DNA of 64,000 nucleotides. It comes from Aliidiomarina iranensis (lineage in GTDB: Bacteria; Pseudomonadota; Gammaproteobacteria; Enterobacterales; Alteromonadaceae). How positions within the stretch are numbered: the first letter of the stretch is position 1; each line of letters opens with the position of its first letter. The DNA is taken from contig NZ_PIPJ01000002.1 of assembly GCF_003987135.1 (NCBI RefSeq), positions 186,001 to 250,000 of the forward strand. The letters run 5' to 3'. Shown piece after piece: positions 21,101-30,929 of the stretch. Position numbers and translations under genes: made by a program. The notes beneath the pieces are model-generated. The model worked only from the letters and a program-made list of their open reading frames with translations. It was not told the DNA's origin and ran no database searches.

Positions 21101-21268
21101 GCGCAGCGCAACAAGAGCGAAGCGGAGTCTAACAAGGGCCCAGCGCAGCAAAATACGCAGATAATGGCTACGGGCTTTTCGTGCCGGTGCCAAAGTGAAC
21201 GTTACACAAGCACAAAACCGAAACACCCCATTCAACAGCTTGTTACTTTGCTTGCTACTCAAGATTAG
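18137..21268 (+). CDS. ydiJ: YdiJ-type D-2-hydroxyglutarate dehydrogenase (FAD and iron-sulfur)
   Basis: Large flavin/iron-sulfur dehydrogenase that aligns along its whole length with E. coli YdiJ, reported to oxidise D-2-hydroxyglutarate to 2-oxoglutarate. Domains in order: PCMH-type FAD domain (PRGGGTGTNGQA), FAD-oxidase C-terminal domain (GMFGHVDAGVLHVRPALD), ferredoxin-type cysteines (CNGNGLCFNF and CLACKACSSQCP), and a CCG-type cysteine-rich domain (VGCCGMAGTFGHE). I chose GTG at 18137: GGAGG lies 9 bases upstream, whereas the TTG at 18119 has none. That gives 1043 residues. Near the C-terminus, about 20 residues (roughly residues 985-1005) are extra relative to E. coli and are encoded by a repeated DNA motif. 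In E. coli ydiJ is also near ppsA. Confidence 0.92.
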   Translation: MTSRLPVLNDYEQVPAETQAFISALEQAGYIGDVDYSYAGRMVAATDNSIYQQLPQAVLYPRSQNDVRCIFRTAARNQFQGIRFSPRGGGTGTNGQALTPGVVIDLSRHLTQVLELNLEEGWVRVEAGIVKDQLNAALAPHGYFFAPDTSTSNRCTIGGMIATDASGQGSLIYGKTSDHILGLRSLLVSGDDLRTEPLPVAEAEELAKNDDVVGRIYHQVLASCKGMRSAIEEKFPPLNRFLTGYDLAHAYRPEDETIDLSRLIAGAEGTLSVVTEAKLKITPSPNFKVLVNVKYQDFQDALRHAPELVKARATSVETVDSTVLDLARNDIVWHQVKDLLTDVPPYKMGGINILEFTGVDQAEIGQKLKALCNQLSGLDPHTTGVIGYQICREQSSIEKIYAMRKKAVGLLGATKGKAKPMAFVEDTAVPPERLAEYIMEFRALLDAHDLKYGMFGHVDAGVLHVRPALDMQEPASAEMVRTISDAVMRLTARYGGLMWGEHGKGYRSEYGPEFFGDNLFTELRKIKAAFDPQNRLNPGKICTPFASNDSLVSVDARKRGWFDRQIPVASQEQFQGVMDCNGNGLCFNFAASSPMCPSYRATGDRRYSPKGRATLLREWLRRLANAGYATDTKELADKTLSANARLTKAPGEDDFNTEVKTALDTCLACKACSSQCPVKVDIPRQRAIFYAHYHQSYQRPIKDYLVLHSELNLPKLARFPRFANLLAHNPLSKAVQKHWIGYIDTPKFSVPNLNSRLTKDKFLGLDEVREKAKSLAFDPNDYVFVVQDAFTSVFDAAVVHDFMRLARILGKEPVLLPYMGNAKAAHVKGFLGNFRQLATRTSERLAALQDEFKVPLVGLDAATVLCFRDEYRQEGIPKSEEFSVLLAHEWILQNIAELATLVKDTDSSVATDEGFKILPHCTEQTALPNTGKAWREIFAAAGAPVEIPAVGCCGMAGTFGHERENQSLSRSIFDLSWQQFFSSGLGSPAQRNKSEAESNKGPAQQNTQIMATGFSCRCQSERYTSTKPKHPIQQLVTLLATQD
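21096..21149 (+). repeat. Direct repeat inside the ydiJ-like gene
   Basis: GCCCAGCGCAGC occurs at 21096-21107 and again at 21138-21149, exactly 42 bases (14 codons) apart. It encodes a low-complexity SPAQ...GPAQ insertion between the conserved LSWQQ and ATGFSCR blocks. The frame is kept. Confidence 0.8.
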
Positions 21269-21289
21269 CACTAGTAGTTAGAACAAAAA

Positions 21290-21320
21290 GTAAAAAAGGC
21301 GCTTTCAGCGCCTTTCTTAC
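21290..21320. terminator. Bidirectional terminator between ydiJ and leucine dehydrogenase genes
   Basis: Arms of 14 bases (GTAAAAAAGGCGCT) pair with one mismatch around loop TTC and are followed by a T run; it separates two convergent genes. Confidence 0.9.
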
Positions 21321-21346
21321 TTTTTTACTCAGCTCTAAAAATGTGT

Positions 21347-22396
21347 TTAAGCCATTTTTTCTGCTAGCTTCTTAGCTAGAATTTCTCGAGCCATTTCATC
21401 AGCAATTTCACCCGTAGGGCGATCTTCATTTTTTGCACGAGTAAAAATTTTATCAAGCGTACCGTAAATAGCTTTTACACGCTTGCCGGTATCTTCAAGT
21501 GAGAAATTCGCAGCCTCTGAACACACATGAATAACACCGCCGGCGTTGATAACGTAATCAGGAGCATAAAGAATACCCATTTCCTTCACGATTTTATCAT
21601 GTGCGGGGGTGGCGAGCTGGTTGTTCGCACTGCCCGCAATTACCTTGGCTTTCATTACTTTCAAGGTGTTGTTGTTAATCGTTGCACCCAACGCACAAGG
21701 TGCGTAAACATCGCATTCCACGCTGTAGATATCATCAACGCTAACCGCTTCAGCACCAAGTTCAGCTACTGCTTTAGCAACTGCTTCTTCGTTAACATCA
21801 GCCACAATCAGTTTAGCGCCTTCTTTCGCACAATATTCGGCAAAATCGTAACCCACAGCACCTAAACCTTGCACAGCAATACGCACGCCTTGCAAGCTCT
21901 CGTTACCAAAGGCATGCTTTGCAGCGGCTTTTAAGCCCAAATAGGTACCTTCCGCTGTGTGCGGGGAGGGATCGCCGGCCTTGCTCGCTGTGCCCGCCAC
22001 AAAAGCAGTTTCAGTACTCACAATATCAATATCAGCGGTGCGTATGTTTACATCTTCAGCAGTAATGTATTTGCCGCCTAATGAGTTTATGAAACGTCCG
22101 TAGGCTTTGAAAAAAGCTTCGCTTTTATCTTTCTTCGCATCACCGATGATAACGGCTTTCCCGCCACCTAAAGGCAAACCTGCGAGCGCACTTTTGTAGG
22201 TCATTCCGCGTGATAACCGGAGAACATCGGTTAAGGCCTCTTCGGAGTTGGCATAATTCCACATACGCGTGCCGCCGAGAGCTGGCCCCATAGTGGTATC
22301 ATGCACAGCAATAATTGCTTTCAAGCCAGTAACTTTATCATGGCAGAACACAACTTGTTCGTGACCATCGTATTCCACGTGTTCGAATAGCGCCAT
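21347..22396 (-). CDS. ldh: Leucine dehydrogenase (branched-chain amino acid dehydrogenase)
   Basis: NAD-dependent oxidative deamination of leucine, valine or isoleucine to 2-oxo acids; Glu/Leu/Phe/Val dehydrogenase family. The catalytic lysine region GLPLGGGKAVI, the upstream GPALGGTRMW, and the Rossmann motif GLGAVGYDFAEYC are present; 349 residues is typical of leucine dehydrogenase. I use the ATG at 22396 (MALFEHVEYDGHEQ). GAGG lies about 9 bases before it, and the ATG five codons upstream lacks a site. Phenylalanine or valine preference cannot be excluded from sequence alone. It stands alone between two terminators/spacers. Confidence 0.88.
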   Translation of the reverse strand: MALFEHVEYDGHEQVVFCHDKVTGLKAIIAVHDTTMGPALGGTRMWNYANSEEALTDVLRLSRGMTYKSALAGLPLGGGKAVIIGDAKKDKSEAFFKAYGRFINSLGGKYITAEDVNIRTADIDIVSTETAFVAGTASKAGDPSPHTAEGTYLGLKAAAKHAFGNESLQGVRIAVQGLGAVGYDFAEYCAKEGAKLIVADVNEEAVAKAVAELGAEAVSVDDIYSVECDVYAPCALGATINNNTLKVMKAKVIAGSANNQLATPAHDKIVKEMGILYAPDYVINAGGVIHVCSEAANFSLEDTGKRVKAIYGTLDKIFTRAKNEDRPTGEIADEMAREILAKKLAEKMA

Positions 22397-22411
22397 TTCC
22401 GCTAACCTCAT

Positions 22412-22839
22412 TGTTGTTGTCTTATCAATTGTCTTTTAGCTAAATGTCTTTTAGCTAGTTGTCATGCACACAAATTTGCTGCGTAAACTACCACTTTACG
22501 TAAACTGTTGCTAGTGAGTGAAAATGAAAAAGCCACCTAATAAATGCGGTATCTATCAACTTGTCTTTACACCCCGCAAACGCTCGTACATAAGTTGTTC
22601 GTGGTTGGTCCAGTAGGGGCTTGTAGCGCTTTTCAGTTCTCCTTGAGCCTGTTAATATGACACCGGGTTTGGCGAATAAAATTAGCGCCTATTTTTGGCC
22701 GCTCACAGTTGACGTAGTTCTTAACAGAAGTGGTTTTGCATAAACTAGTTCTCAATTAACTTAGTTCGAACTTAATTTTTTGATTAAGCCAAGCATTGCC
22801 AAATTTATTATCGATTCATGAATACTTAGTGAGATAACC
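22412..22839. other. Long divergent intergenic region (428 bp)
   Basis: No credible gene. It holds the upstream sequences of leucine dehydrogenase (minus) and of the DUF4826-like gene (plus). Visible elements are a 13-bp direct repeat (TGTCTTTTAGCTA at 22430-22442 and 22445-22457) and a TTTACGTAAA palindrome with a flanking CGTAAA (22482-22506). The remainder is AT-rich without clear structure. Confidence 0.6.
22482..22506. promoter_or_regulatory. Palindromic operator-like element upstream of leucine dehydrogenase
   Basis: CGTAAACT at 22482-22489 recurs at 22499-22506, and TTTACGTAAA at 22495-22504 is a perfect 10-bp palindrome. It lies about 90 bases before the leucine dehydrogenase start, a position suited to a transcription factor. 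The factor is unknown. Confidence 0.4.
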
Positions 22840-23256
22840 ATGAGTGAAAAACAACAAGAAAGTAACCCAGAGCAAGCTGCATGGGTGAGAGAACACTTCC
22901 AGAAAGCAAACGGTTATCTGGCAGAGAAGGGAATTTTAACCGACCAAGTACTGGTGAAAGAGAGCCGCTACCTTATCCCACATATTGCGCTTTGGAAGTT
23001 TTCATTGCGGGGCTCAACCGATAAAGTTTGGGCGATTAGTGGGGTTTGCCCAACCGATCACGTTAATGCATCGGTTGCTGGTAATGCGCGCGATGCATTA
23101 AAGCACTTCTGTTTGAGCTGGCAATTACGAGCAGATAAAATTTTAACGAGTGAAAATCCGGATCCTACCGAAAAGCAATTTGCCGAGCTGTTAATTGGTC
23201 ACGCTGAAGCATGCTATCAGCTAGTGCTGCAGGACAAGTTCTGGGAAAATCAATAA
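22840..23256 (+). CDS. Small cytosolic protein, DUF4826-like
   Basis: 138 residues without signal peptide or membrane segment. It opens with an acidic, glutamine-rich stretch, then WVREHFQKANGYLAEKG, then SRYLIPHIALWKF and a WAISGVCPTDHV strand, and ends in a helix. The overall pattern recalls the DUF4826 family of Alteromonadales and Vibrionales, whose function is unknown; that assignment is from memory and moderate. It is monocistronic, with a long upstream spacer and its own terminator region. Codon use resembles the neighbours. Confidence 0.7.
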   Translation: MSEKQQESNPEQAAWVREHFQKANGYLAEKGILTDQVLVKESRYLIPHIALWKFSLRGSTDKVWAISGVCPTDHVNASVAGNARDALKHFCLSWQLRADKILTSENPDPTEKQFAELLIGHAEACYQLVLQDKFWENQ

Positions 23257-23378
23257 CACCTGAGTGCGCAGGGCAGTTCTCAAAGTGCCATAATTATTGG
23301 TGTTAGGGGAGTGTTTTAAGCCCCCGAACGCTCTTTAAAGCGTGCTCTGTAAGGCTAGCTCTGTTAGTAGCGCACTGA

Positions 23379-23415
23379 AATGAAAAGCCCACTTCACTGA
23401 AGTGGGCTTTTCATT
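23379..23415. terminator. Bidirectional terminator (37-base perfect palindrome)
   Basis: Eighteen bases on each side of one central base are perfectly complementary (core AAAAGCCCACTTCA). A/T runs at both ends allow use by both convergent genes. Confidence 0.93.
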
Positions 23416-23440
23416 GTATTCTCAAAACGAATTGAGAAAT

Positions 23441-24667
23441 CTAGTTTTCACTCTCATCATCATTCGTTAAGATAAATAGCCCCTCATTCAGCATGCCACA
23501 AAGCAATGTTCGCGCTTTCTCTGAGGTAAGATAATCAATGATTTCCGGTGTTTCGGCAAAATCCGTCATGTCGCAAAGAATACCGAACAATGCTTCCGCA
23601 TCGCTATCAAGTGGATACCAATGACCTTGCACAACCGCAAAGAGCTGCTCATCTATGGTTGTTGTAATCATGCGCACGCCAACGGCCTTCACCAGAATCT
23701 CGAAGCGCTGGCATGCGTATAGTACTCCGCTAGCGGTATACGGCTGTGCTGGCCACTCAGGTAAGGGTGGGCGGGGATTTTTTGAGAACAATTCAGCACA
23801 CACTTTGTGCAAGAGTTGTTCATTATTTAGTGCTGCAAGCATAAGATTTCGGCATTCTGCAACAATTTCTGGTGGTAAATGCCAAGGTTCATGGTCTGCA
23901 AGTTCAGTTTTCGAAGCATTTAATAATAGATCTATGCGATCCTGAAAACGATGTTGGAGCTCATCATGTTCAAGGGCGTAATCCGCAAGCGCTGAGATCA
24001 ATTCTGCCTGGCTTGGTGCCCGAAAACCCACTGAGTAATTTAACGCTTCATGTGTTGTATCACCAGCATGGGGGAAGCCTGCGGGTATGTATAGCATATC
24101 GCCTGGCGCAAGCACCTCATCAATAATAGAAGAGAACTCCGCTACTTGCTTGAGGTCCGGATGCGGACAATGGGTTACATGCTCGCCGGGTTCGCCCACT
24201 TGCCAGCGGCGCGAACCGGTACCTTGAATGATAAACACATCGTATTGATCTAAGTGAGGCCCAACACCGCCGCCGGGAGTGGAGTAGCTCACCATTAAAT
24301 CATCAATACGCCAATCGGGGAGGAAGCGAAATGCCCGCAATAATTCTTGCGCTGGAGGATAATGCTCATTCACTGCTTGAACTAGTAAACTCCAGTTTTC
24401 CTCTCCCAATTTAGAAAAATCAGCAATTGGCCCATGTTCAACATCCCAATTTCCCGCAAAACGGCTCACTACTCTTGAATCGACACCTGCTTCCATAGAT
24501 AAGCCAGCGAGTTCATCAGCACTTATCGGGTCTTGAAAATCGATAAAAGCCTGGCGAATAACCACAGGCCTTTTCTGCCAAAAATCACGCAGAAACGCCA
24601 CCGGATCAAAGGCATAGTGATTCAGAACATAATCACCAGGGCTATCTTGAAACAGGTTCTGGCTCAT
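23441..24667 (-). CDS. roxA: Ribosomal protein uL16 arginine 3-hydroxylase
   Basis: JmjC-type 2-oxoglutarate/Fe(II) oxygenase that hydroxylates an arginine of ribosomal protein L16 (YcfD/RoxA in E. coli). Signatures: FWQKRPVVIRQAF, PDWRIDDLMVSYS, the metal motif HLD in GVGPHLDQYDVFIIQ, LAPGDMLYIPAGFPHAG with the distal histidine, and NYSVGFRAPS. At 408 residues it is about 35 longer than E. coli RoxA; the C-terminal winged-helix part is divergent. It ends the likely mnmA-hflD-purB-roxA unit, 13 bases after purB. Confidence 0.93.
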   Translation of the reverse strand: MSQNLFQDSPGDYVLNHYAFDPVAFLRDFWQKRPVVIRQAFIDFQDPISADELAGLSMEAGVDSRVVSRFAGNWDVEHGPIADFSKLGEENWSLLVQAVNEHYPPAQELLRAFRFLPDWRIDDLMVSYSTPGGGVGPHLDQYDVFIIQGTGSRRWQVGEPGEHVTHCPHPDLKQVAEFSSIIDEVLAPGDMLYIPAGFPHAGDTTHEALNYSVGFRAPSQAELISALADYALEHDELQHRFQDRIDLLLNASKTELADHEPWHLPPEIVAECRNLMLAALNNEQLLHKVCAELFSKNPRPPLPEWPAQPYTASGVLYACQRFEILVKAVGVRMITTTIDEQLFAVVQGHWYPLDSDAEALFGILCDMTDFAETPEIIDYLTSEKARTLLCGMLNEGLFILTNDDESEN

Positions 24668-24680
24668 AACTTGTAGTGCC

Positions 24681-26117
<1,437 letters not shown>

Positions 26118-26165
26118 TTAAGCTTTGCTGGTAGGGCGCTACCAACTTACAAATAGGTAATAGGC

Positions 26166-26819
26166 TTAGGCCGGCATACGCAATAGATCTTCTATGGCTC
26201 GCACTAACTTGCCGCGAGAAAAGATAATGTGGCGGCGTTTCCCACCAAGTTGGCGCCATAAAACCGCGCTGCGAATACCGGCTAAAAGCATGGTGCGAAT
26301 TTGATATTGCACTTTTGGTTGCTTTAAAAATTCAGGCTTCCCGCTAATTTGAATTCGTGGCCCAAGCGGGCTTATAACGTCCATGTAGAGCTTGCCAAGA
26401 TTCTCTATTATGAGGTTATTTTCAAAATCAAAATCTTCACGCTGACGTTTAATCTGTTTTAGATTATTGCCGAGTTTTTCCAGCGCTTTAGCGTTCGCAT
26501 TTAATTTCCGTTCAAGGGTTAACATGCCCACTACATAGCGCGTTTGCTCAACATCTTTCGCACCTTTTCCGTTGAGTTGCCCGAGCAATAGGCGTAATGC
26601 TGGTTTTAAGCTTTCCAGATCCCCGTAAACATCCAAGGTGCTGCTCGGATCCAGGTTTAAAAGGCTTTTAATGAGTACATCGGTATGGTCATTCGGGATA
26701 ATTTCACCCCGGCGGGCTAATTGCTGCGCACAAACAGCAGCAAGGCACAGGCCGCCAAATGCCAGCATACGCTCATGCCATTCGTTTAATTCACTGCGCA
26801 GTGCAACCACGTTACTCAC
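26166..26819 (-). CDS. hflD: High-frequency lysogenization protein HflD homologue
   Basis: 217 residues, mostly helical, matching HflD, a peripheral inner-membrane protein that in E. coli interacts with lambda CII; its native role is unclear. Conserved features include [29 protein letters not shown] and [14 protein letters not shown]. Its start overlaps the mnmA stop by 4 bases (ATGA), showing coupling. The conserved position between mnmA and purB supports the name. Confidence 0.93.
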   Translation of the reverse strand: MSNVVALRSELNEWHERMLAFGGLCLAAVCAQQLARRGEIIPNDHTDVLIKSLLNLDPSSTLDVYGDLESLKPALRLLLGQLNGKGAKDVEQTRYVVGMLTLERKLNANAKALEKLGNNLKQIKRQREDFDFENNLIIENLGKLYMDVISPLGPRIQISGKPEFLKQPKVQYQIRTMLLAGIRSAVLWRQLGGKRRHIIFSRGKLVRAIEDLLRMPA

Positions 26820-28054
26820 AAGGCAACCTCAAAGTCCGTAATGCGTTTTTCAATAATGCCGCCGCCAAGGCAGATATCGCCCTGATAAAACACCGCAGAT
26901 TGCCCAGGTGTTACCGCAGCCACATCTTCGTTAAAAATAACTTCAACCTGATCATTCTTGCTCACTTGGGAACCGGTTTCTGAGGTTTCGAATAGCGGCC
27001 TAACCGTGCACGGAATATCCTCTTGGCGATAGCGAGTTTTAACTACACAAGAGAAGGGCGCTTGCACGCTCTCGCGGTTTAACCAATGTAATTGCCCAGC
27101 CACTAAACCTTTCGAATACATGCGCGGATGGTTTTTACCTTGGGCTACGATGAGTGTGTTATTCGCAACATCTTTATCCACTACATACCAAGGCTCATCA
27201 CCTGCATTTGCCAAGCCGCCAATATGTAAGCCCTTACGCTGGCCAATGGTGTGATACATCAAACCCTCATGCTCACCTAATTCGCTACCATCAACGCTTT
27301 GAATCGGGCCGGGTTGAGCAGGGAGGTATTGTTGTAAGAAATCTTTGAACTTGCGTTCGCCGATAAAACAAATACCGGTTGAATCTTTTTTACCAGCAGT
27401 TACTAAGCCTTGTTCTTCAGCAATTTTACGAACATCGGGCTTCTCAATATCGCCCACCGGAAACAGAGTTTGGGCAATATGCTCATGGCTAAGTGTATAC
27501 AAAAAATAACTTTGATCTTTGTTGTCATCTAAACCGCGAATCAATTGCCACTTGGTGCCATCAAAACGGCGCCGGCAATAATGGCCAGTTGCAATGTAAT
27601 CGGCACCAAGTGCTTCTGCAGCAAACTCAAGGAAGGCTTTAAACTTAATTTCTTTGTTGCACATGATATCGGGGTTAGGCGTGCGGCCAGCGCGGTACTC
27701 AACCAAAAAATGCTCAAATACGTTATCCCAATACTCCGCCGCAAAGTTTACCGTGTGCAATTCAATACCAAGGGTTGCACAAACTTGTTCGGCATCGGCA
27801 AGATCGGTGGCCGCAGAGCAATATTCATCGGTATCATCTTCTTCCCAATTCTTCATAAACAAGCCTTCAACTTGATAGCCTTGTTGTTGTAAAAGATAGG
27901 CTGACACTGAAGAATCAACGCCCCCAGACATTCCAACAATCACTCGATGCTTGCTATTTTCCTGTTTTTCACTGGCGGTAAACTGGCCACAGACACGGCT
28001 GCTAACCGGTGCATCTACTGGGTTATGCTTAGCGTTCGATATGGGTGCATTCAT
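26816..28054 (-). CDS. mnmA: tRNA-specific 2-thiouridylase
   Basis: Thiolates U34 of tRNA-Lys, -Glu and -Gln at the wobble position. PP-loop [23 protein letters not shown], catalytic cysteines in [12 protein letters not shown] and [13 protein letters not shown], and LGGGIIEKR at the end. The 412 residues include about 30 extra at the N-terminus relative to E. coli; the family-conserved part begins at [10 protein letters not shown]. No internal ATG lies close to it, so the long start is kept. Confidence 0.96.
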   Translation of the reverse strand: MNAPISNAKHNPVDAPVSSRVCGQFTASEKQENSKHRVIVGMSGGVDSSVSAYLLQQQGYQVEGLFMKNWEEDDTDEYCSAATDLADAEQVCATLGIELHTVNFAAEYWDNVFEHFLVEYRAGRTPNPDIMCNKEIKFKAFLEFAAEALGADYIATGHYCRRRFDGTKWQLIRGLDDNKDQSYFLYTLSHEHIAQTLFPVGDIEKPDVRKIAEEQGLVTAGKKDSTGICFIGERKFKDFLQQYLPAQPGPIQSVDGSELGEHEGLMYHTIGQRKGLHIGGLANAGDEPWYVVDKDVANNTLIVAQGKNHPRMYSKGLVAGQLHWLNRESVQAPFSCVVKTRYRQEDIPCTVRPLFETSETGSQVSKNDQVEVIFNEDVAAVTPGQSAVFYQGDICLGGGIIEKRITDFEVAL

Positions 28055-28148
28055 GGATTGTTGCGATGTCCTTAATTCTTTGGCTTTTGCTTAAACTGGG
28101 AATCATTCATGGCGCGTGATTCTACCGTTTTTCCTTGAATTTAGCCAG

Positions 28149-28766
28149 TTAAACCGGAACTCTGCGGTACTCTCCTGGGTTTATCCCAGTTAAACAATAA
28201 TCACCGATTCGGTAACGTATCAAGCGTAATGTAGGGTGGCCAACATGCGCTGTCATTCGCCGAACTTGGCGATTTTTACCCTCACGAATAGTTAATTTTA
28301 ACCAGGTATCTTTAATTGTTTTCCGCACACGCACGGGCGGCTCTCTTTGCCATAACCATTCCGGTTCGGGCACCACGGTGGCTTCGGCGGGTAATGTTTT
28401 GCCATCTTTTAATTCAACACCCGAACGCAACCTTGCCATGGATTCATCGGAAGGCTCACCTTCAACCAGCACATAATATGTTTTAGCGAGCTTAAACTTG
28501 GGTGATGAAATACGAGCTTGTAATTGGCCATCATCAGTGAGTAAAAGCAGCCCTTCGCTATCTTTGTCTAACCGGCCAGCGGCATAAACGTTGGGGACAT
28601 CGATAAATTCTGCTAGGGTGGTATCGCTCTGTTCTCCAGTAAACTGGCATAGAACATTCATGGGCTTATTAAAAGCAATTAATGTTGGCTGCGCGGGCTT
28701 TACTCGCTTAGATTGGCCCTTGTATCGTTGTTGGGTGCCTTTGTTTGCTTTTATCGGTTTATTCAT
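28149..28766 (-). CDS. rluE: 23S rRNA pseudouridine(2457) synthase
   Basis: Pseudouridine synthase of the RsuA/RluE group. Seen: [15 protein letters not shown], the catalytic aspartate in [16 protein letters not shown], and [25 protein letters not shown] basic N-terminal tail precedes the catalytic domain and no S4 domain is present, as in E. coli RluE (217 residues; 205 here). I prefer the ATG at 28766, just after GAGAGGCGGT, over the one at 28778, which has no ribosome-binding site. It is next to mnmA, as in E. coli, and divergent from the membrane-protein gene. Confidence 0.9.
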   Translation of the reverse strand: MNKPIKANKGTQQRYKGQSKRVKPAQPTLIAFNKPMNVLCQFTGEQSDTTLAEFIDVPNVYAAGRLDKDSEGLLLLTDDGQLQARISSPKFKLAKTYYVLVEGEPSDESMARLRSGVELKDGKTLPAEATVVPEPEWLWQREPPVRVRKTIKDTWLKLTIREGKNRQVRRMTAHVGHPTLRLIRYRIGDYCLTGINPGEYRRVPV

Positions 28767-28892
28767 ACCGCCTCTCATGAATACTACAGATGCTCCTCGC
28801 TAAGAGGATGTTGTAGATATTTGCTAGCTTTTTCAATGGGAAATAGGATAATACGTAAAATTCTAATAAGTTATTATAGGACGATCCAGCGC

Positions 28893-29846
28893 ATGGAACA
28901 CAACAATGAGTTTACCGGTAGCACTGAAAAAGCACTTCAATCAAAACAAAAGATTGATGTGAATAAGGTGCTACAAGAAGCATATGAAACAACTAAGCAA
29001 AAACGCACGGCGATAGCTGGCGGCATCGTTTGGTCTGGCTTTATTTTGTTTGCCGCTATGCTGCTAGTGATGGCGCTGGCGAATGCAATGGGTATTGAAG
29101 AAGAGAGCCGAAGCGCAATCTTAATTAGTTATGCGGTACAAATTATTATCTTTGCACCTTTAATGGCTGGCATTTATTTGATGGCTCTACGTAATGTTTT
29201 AGGTGGAAAAGCAAACGTTAATGAAGCTTTTGCGTTTCTCAGTAAGCCTTGGCCGATAATGGCTGTGGCATTGATCACTACAGTGATTGGCCAAGGGCCA
29301 GCTATGCTCGGCATCGAAAACGCGGCAACTTATCTTTGGGCTTTCTTTTTTCAGATTACCTTTGCACTTGCCATTATAATCACCGCATCTGGCCAAGCAA
29401 CCCCGCTGAATTCGGTACTGTTGTCGTTTAACGTGGTAATTAAACGATTTTTAGGCTTTTTAGTTTTGAATTTGGTGATCTTCATTGTAACGATGCTGAT
29501 TGCGGTGCCGGTTATTATTCTTGGTGTTTTCGCCCAACTCAATAGCATTGCGATGATATTCGCTGTTTTAGCGGGCGTTGCTGCAATTTATCTGGTGTTT
29601 GCGTGGGTTATTCCAACTTATTTCCATGCGATCGCCATTTATTATCGTGATCTTTTCGCTGTTACCAGCGTAAGTGCTGACAACAAATCGCAATCCTATG
29701 TTGCAAACAGCGACGACAGTTTTGCTGATGAGAGCGAACAGAGCTCCACAGAACGGCACGAGCTTAATGAAGATGGAAGCAATAACGAGGCCGATGCAAC
29801 TTCACAAAAAAATAGTGATAGTGAAAGCGATAGCTTTAAGGCTTAA
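28893..29846 (+). CDS. Polytopic membrane protein of unknown function
   Basis: 317 residues. A soluble N-terminal ~45 residues is followed by about six hydrophobic segments (roughly 47-70, 82-105, 128-150, 155-175, 190-215, 220-250). A strongly acidic, Ser/Asp/Glu-rich cytoplasmic-looking tail fills the last ~60 residues. The fold pattern resembles the BPSS1780/DUF975-like families of uncharacterised membrane proteins, but I cannot assign one. The ATG at 28893 is chosen because the frame further upstream is antisense to rluE; AGGA lies 12 bases before it. It is a single gene with its own terminator. Confidence 0.8.
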   Translation: MEHNNEFTGSTEKALQSKQKIDVNKVLQEAYETTKQKRTAIAGGIVWSGFILFAAMLLVMALANAMGIEEESRSAILISYAVQIIIFAPLMAGIYLMALRNVLGGKANVNEAFAFLSKPWPIMAVALITTVIGQGPAMLGIENAATYLWAFFFQITFALAIIITASGQATPLNSVLLSFNVVIKRFLGFLVLNLVIFIVTMLIAVPVIILGVFAQLNSIAMIFAVLAGVAAIYLVFAWVIPTYFHAIAIYYRDLFAVTSVSADNKSQSYVANSDDSFADESEQSSTERHELNEDGSNNEADATSQKNSDSESDSFKA

Positions 29847-29879
29847 GCGAGCCGTTTGTATTTCGTTCTAGTTAAACAT

Positions 29880-29905
29880 AAAAAGCGCTCATAGCGCTTT
29901 TTGTG
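29880..29905 (+). terminator. Terminator after the membrane-protein gene
   Basis: A perfect 10-bp stem (AAAAAGCGCT) with loop CAT and a trailing T run. Confidence 0.88.
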
Positions 29906-30007
29906 TTTTCTTACTAAAATAATGATTAATCCTAGTGGCTTCAGGTTACGATTCCGTTAGGGAATTTTTTAGGATAAGCAAAATCATCCAACGTTAATTG
30001 GTGAAAT

Positions 30008-30913
30008 ATGCAGATACGAAAGAGATACATATTCAGTTCCGCAATCGCGATATTAGCGATTATTGTGCTCATTCTATCCTTTCGTGGTGGTTTGGATGAT
30101 AGTGCAACAGGCGGAGCCGAACGTAAAATAACAACGGAGTCAGGTTTTCCCGTGGTAGTTCTGCCAAAACCACGGCGTAATCACAACGTGCCAGATTTCT
30201 CTGCCATAGCTGATATTCCAACTCGTAAAGCGGAATTCTTCAGCTATTTGTTACCGGCCGTTGACGAGCAAAATGAGCACATCTTGCGGCAGCGTGAGCA
30301 GCTATTGCAATTACATGCTAAATATGGACAGAGCGGTGTTCTTGAAACACAGGAGCAGCAATGGCTGCAAAGTTTAGCGGAGTTTTACCGTGTTGATGCC
30401 GAATCCCAGGAAGATGTGTTTGCAACATTAATTCGCCGAGTTGATATTATTCCTGATACCTTGGTGTTGATTCAGGCTGCGAATGAATCGGGTTGGGGTA
30501 CATCACGCTTCGCAATGGATGCTCGCAATTTCTTCGGCCAGTGGTGCTGGACAAAAGGCTGTGGCTTAGTGCCTTCAGGCCGAGGCGAGGGCCAAATACA
30601 TGAAGTTCGTGAGTTCAACAGCGTTACCGAATCAGTGCGTAGTTACATTCGTAATTTGAATACCCATGATGCCTACCAAGAGCTTCGGCAGATACGGGCT
30701 GAATTGCGCCAAACTGAGCAACCGGTAATGGCACAACCGCTCACCTACGGATTAATGGCGTATTCTGAGCGTGGGGAGGATTACATCATTGAACTTAATC
30801 AAATGATTCGCTTTAACATGCCGATAATCCGCGAAGTTCGTGAGCAGATAAGAGAAGGCGAACAAACAGATGCGGACAACGGCACGCAAACTGCGAGCAT
30901 TACTGAACGTTAA
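30008..30913 (+). CDS. Bax-type glucosaminidase domain protein
   Basis: 301 residues with an N-terminal membrane anchor (about residues 7-25), a linker, and a mannosyl-glycoprotein endo-beta-N-acetylglucosaminidase (GH73-like) domain. The catalytic glutamate lies in the AANESGWGTSRFA motif, followed by FFGQWCW and a Cys pair. This is the architecture of E. coli Bax, a periplasmic peptidoglycan hydrolase-like protein of unclear role. It is convergent with ttcA and stands alone. Confidence 0.88.
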   Translation: MQIRKRYIFSSAIAILAIIVLILSFRGGLDDSATGGAERKITTESGFPVVVLPKPRRNHNVPDFSAIADIPTRKAEFFSYLLPAVDEQNEHILRQREQLLQLHAKYGQSGVLETQEQQWLQSLAEFYRVDAESQEDVFATLIRRVDIIPDTLVLIQAANESGWGTSRFAMDARNFFGQWCWTKGCGLVPSGRGEGQIHEVREFNSVTESVRSYIRNLNTHDAYQELRQIRAELRQTEQPVMAQPLTYGLMAYSERGEDYIIELNQMIRFNMPIIREVREQIREGEQTDADNGTQTASITER

Positions 30914-30929
30914 GTTTAAGGGTTAATGT

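Noticed and set aside
22482-22500. TyrR/PhhR box before leucine dehydrogenase
   Set aside because: The half-sites CGTAAA and TTTACG are 7 bases apart, but the TyrR box needs 6 and has T and A at the outer positions.
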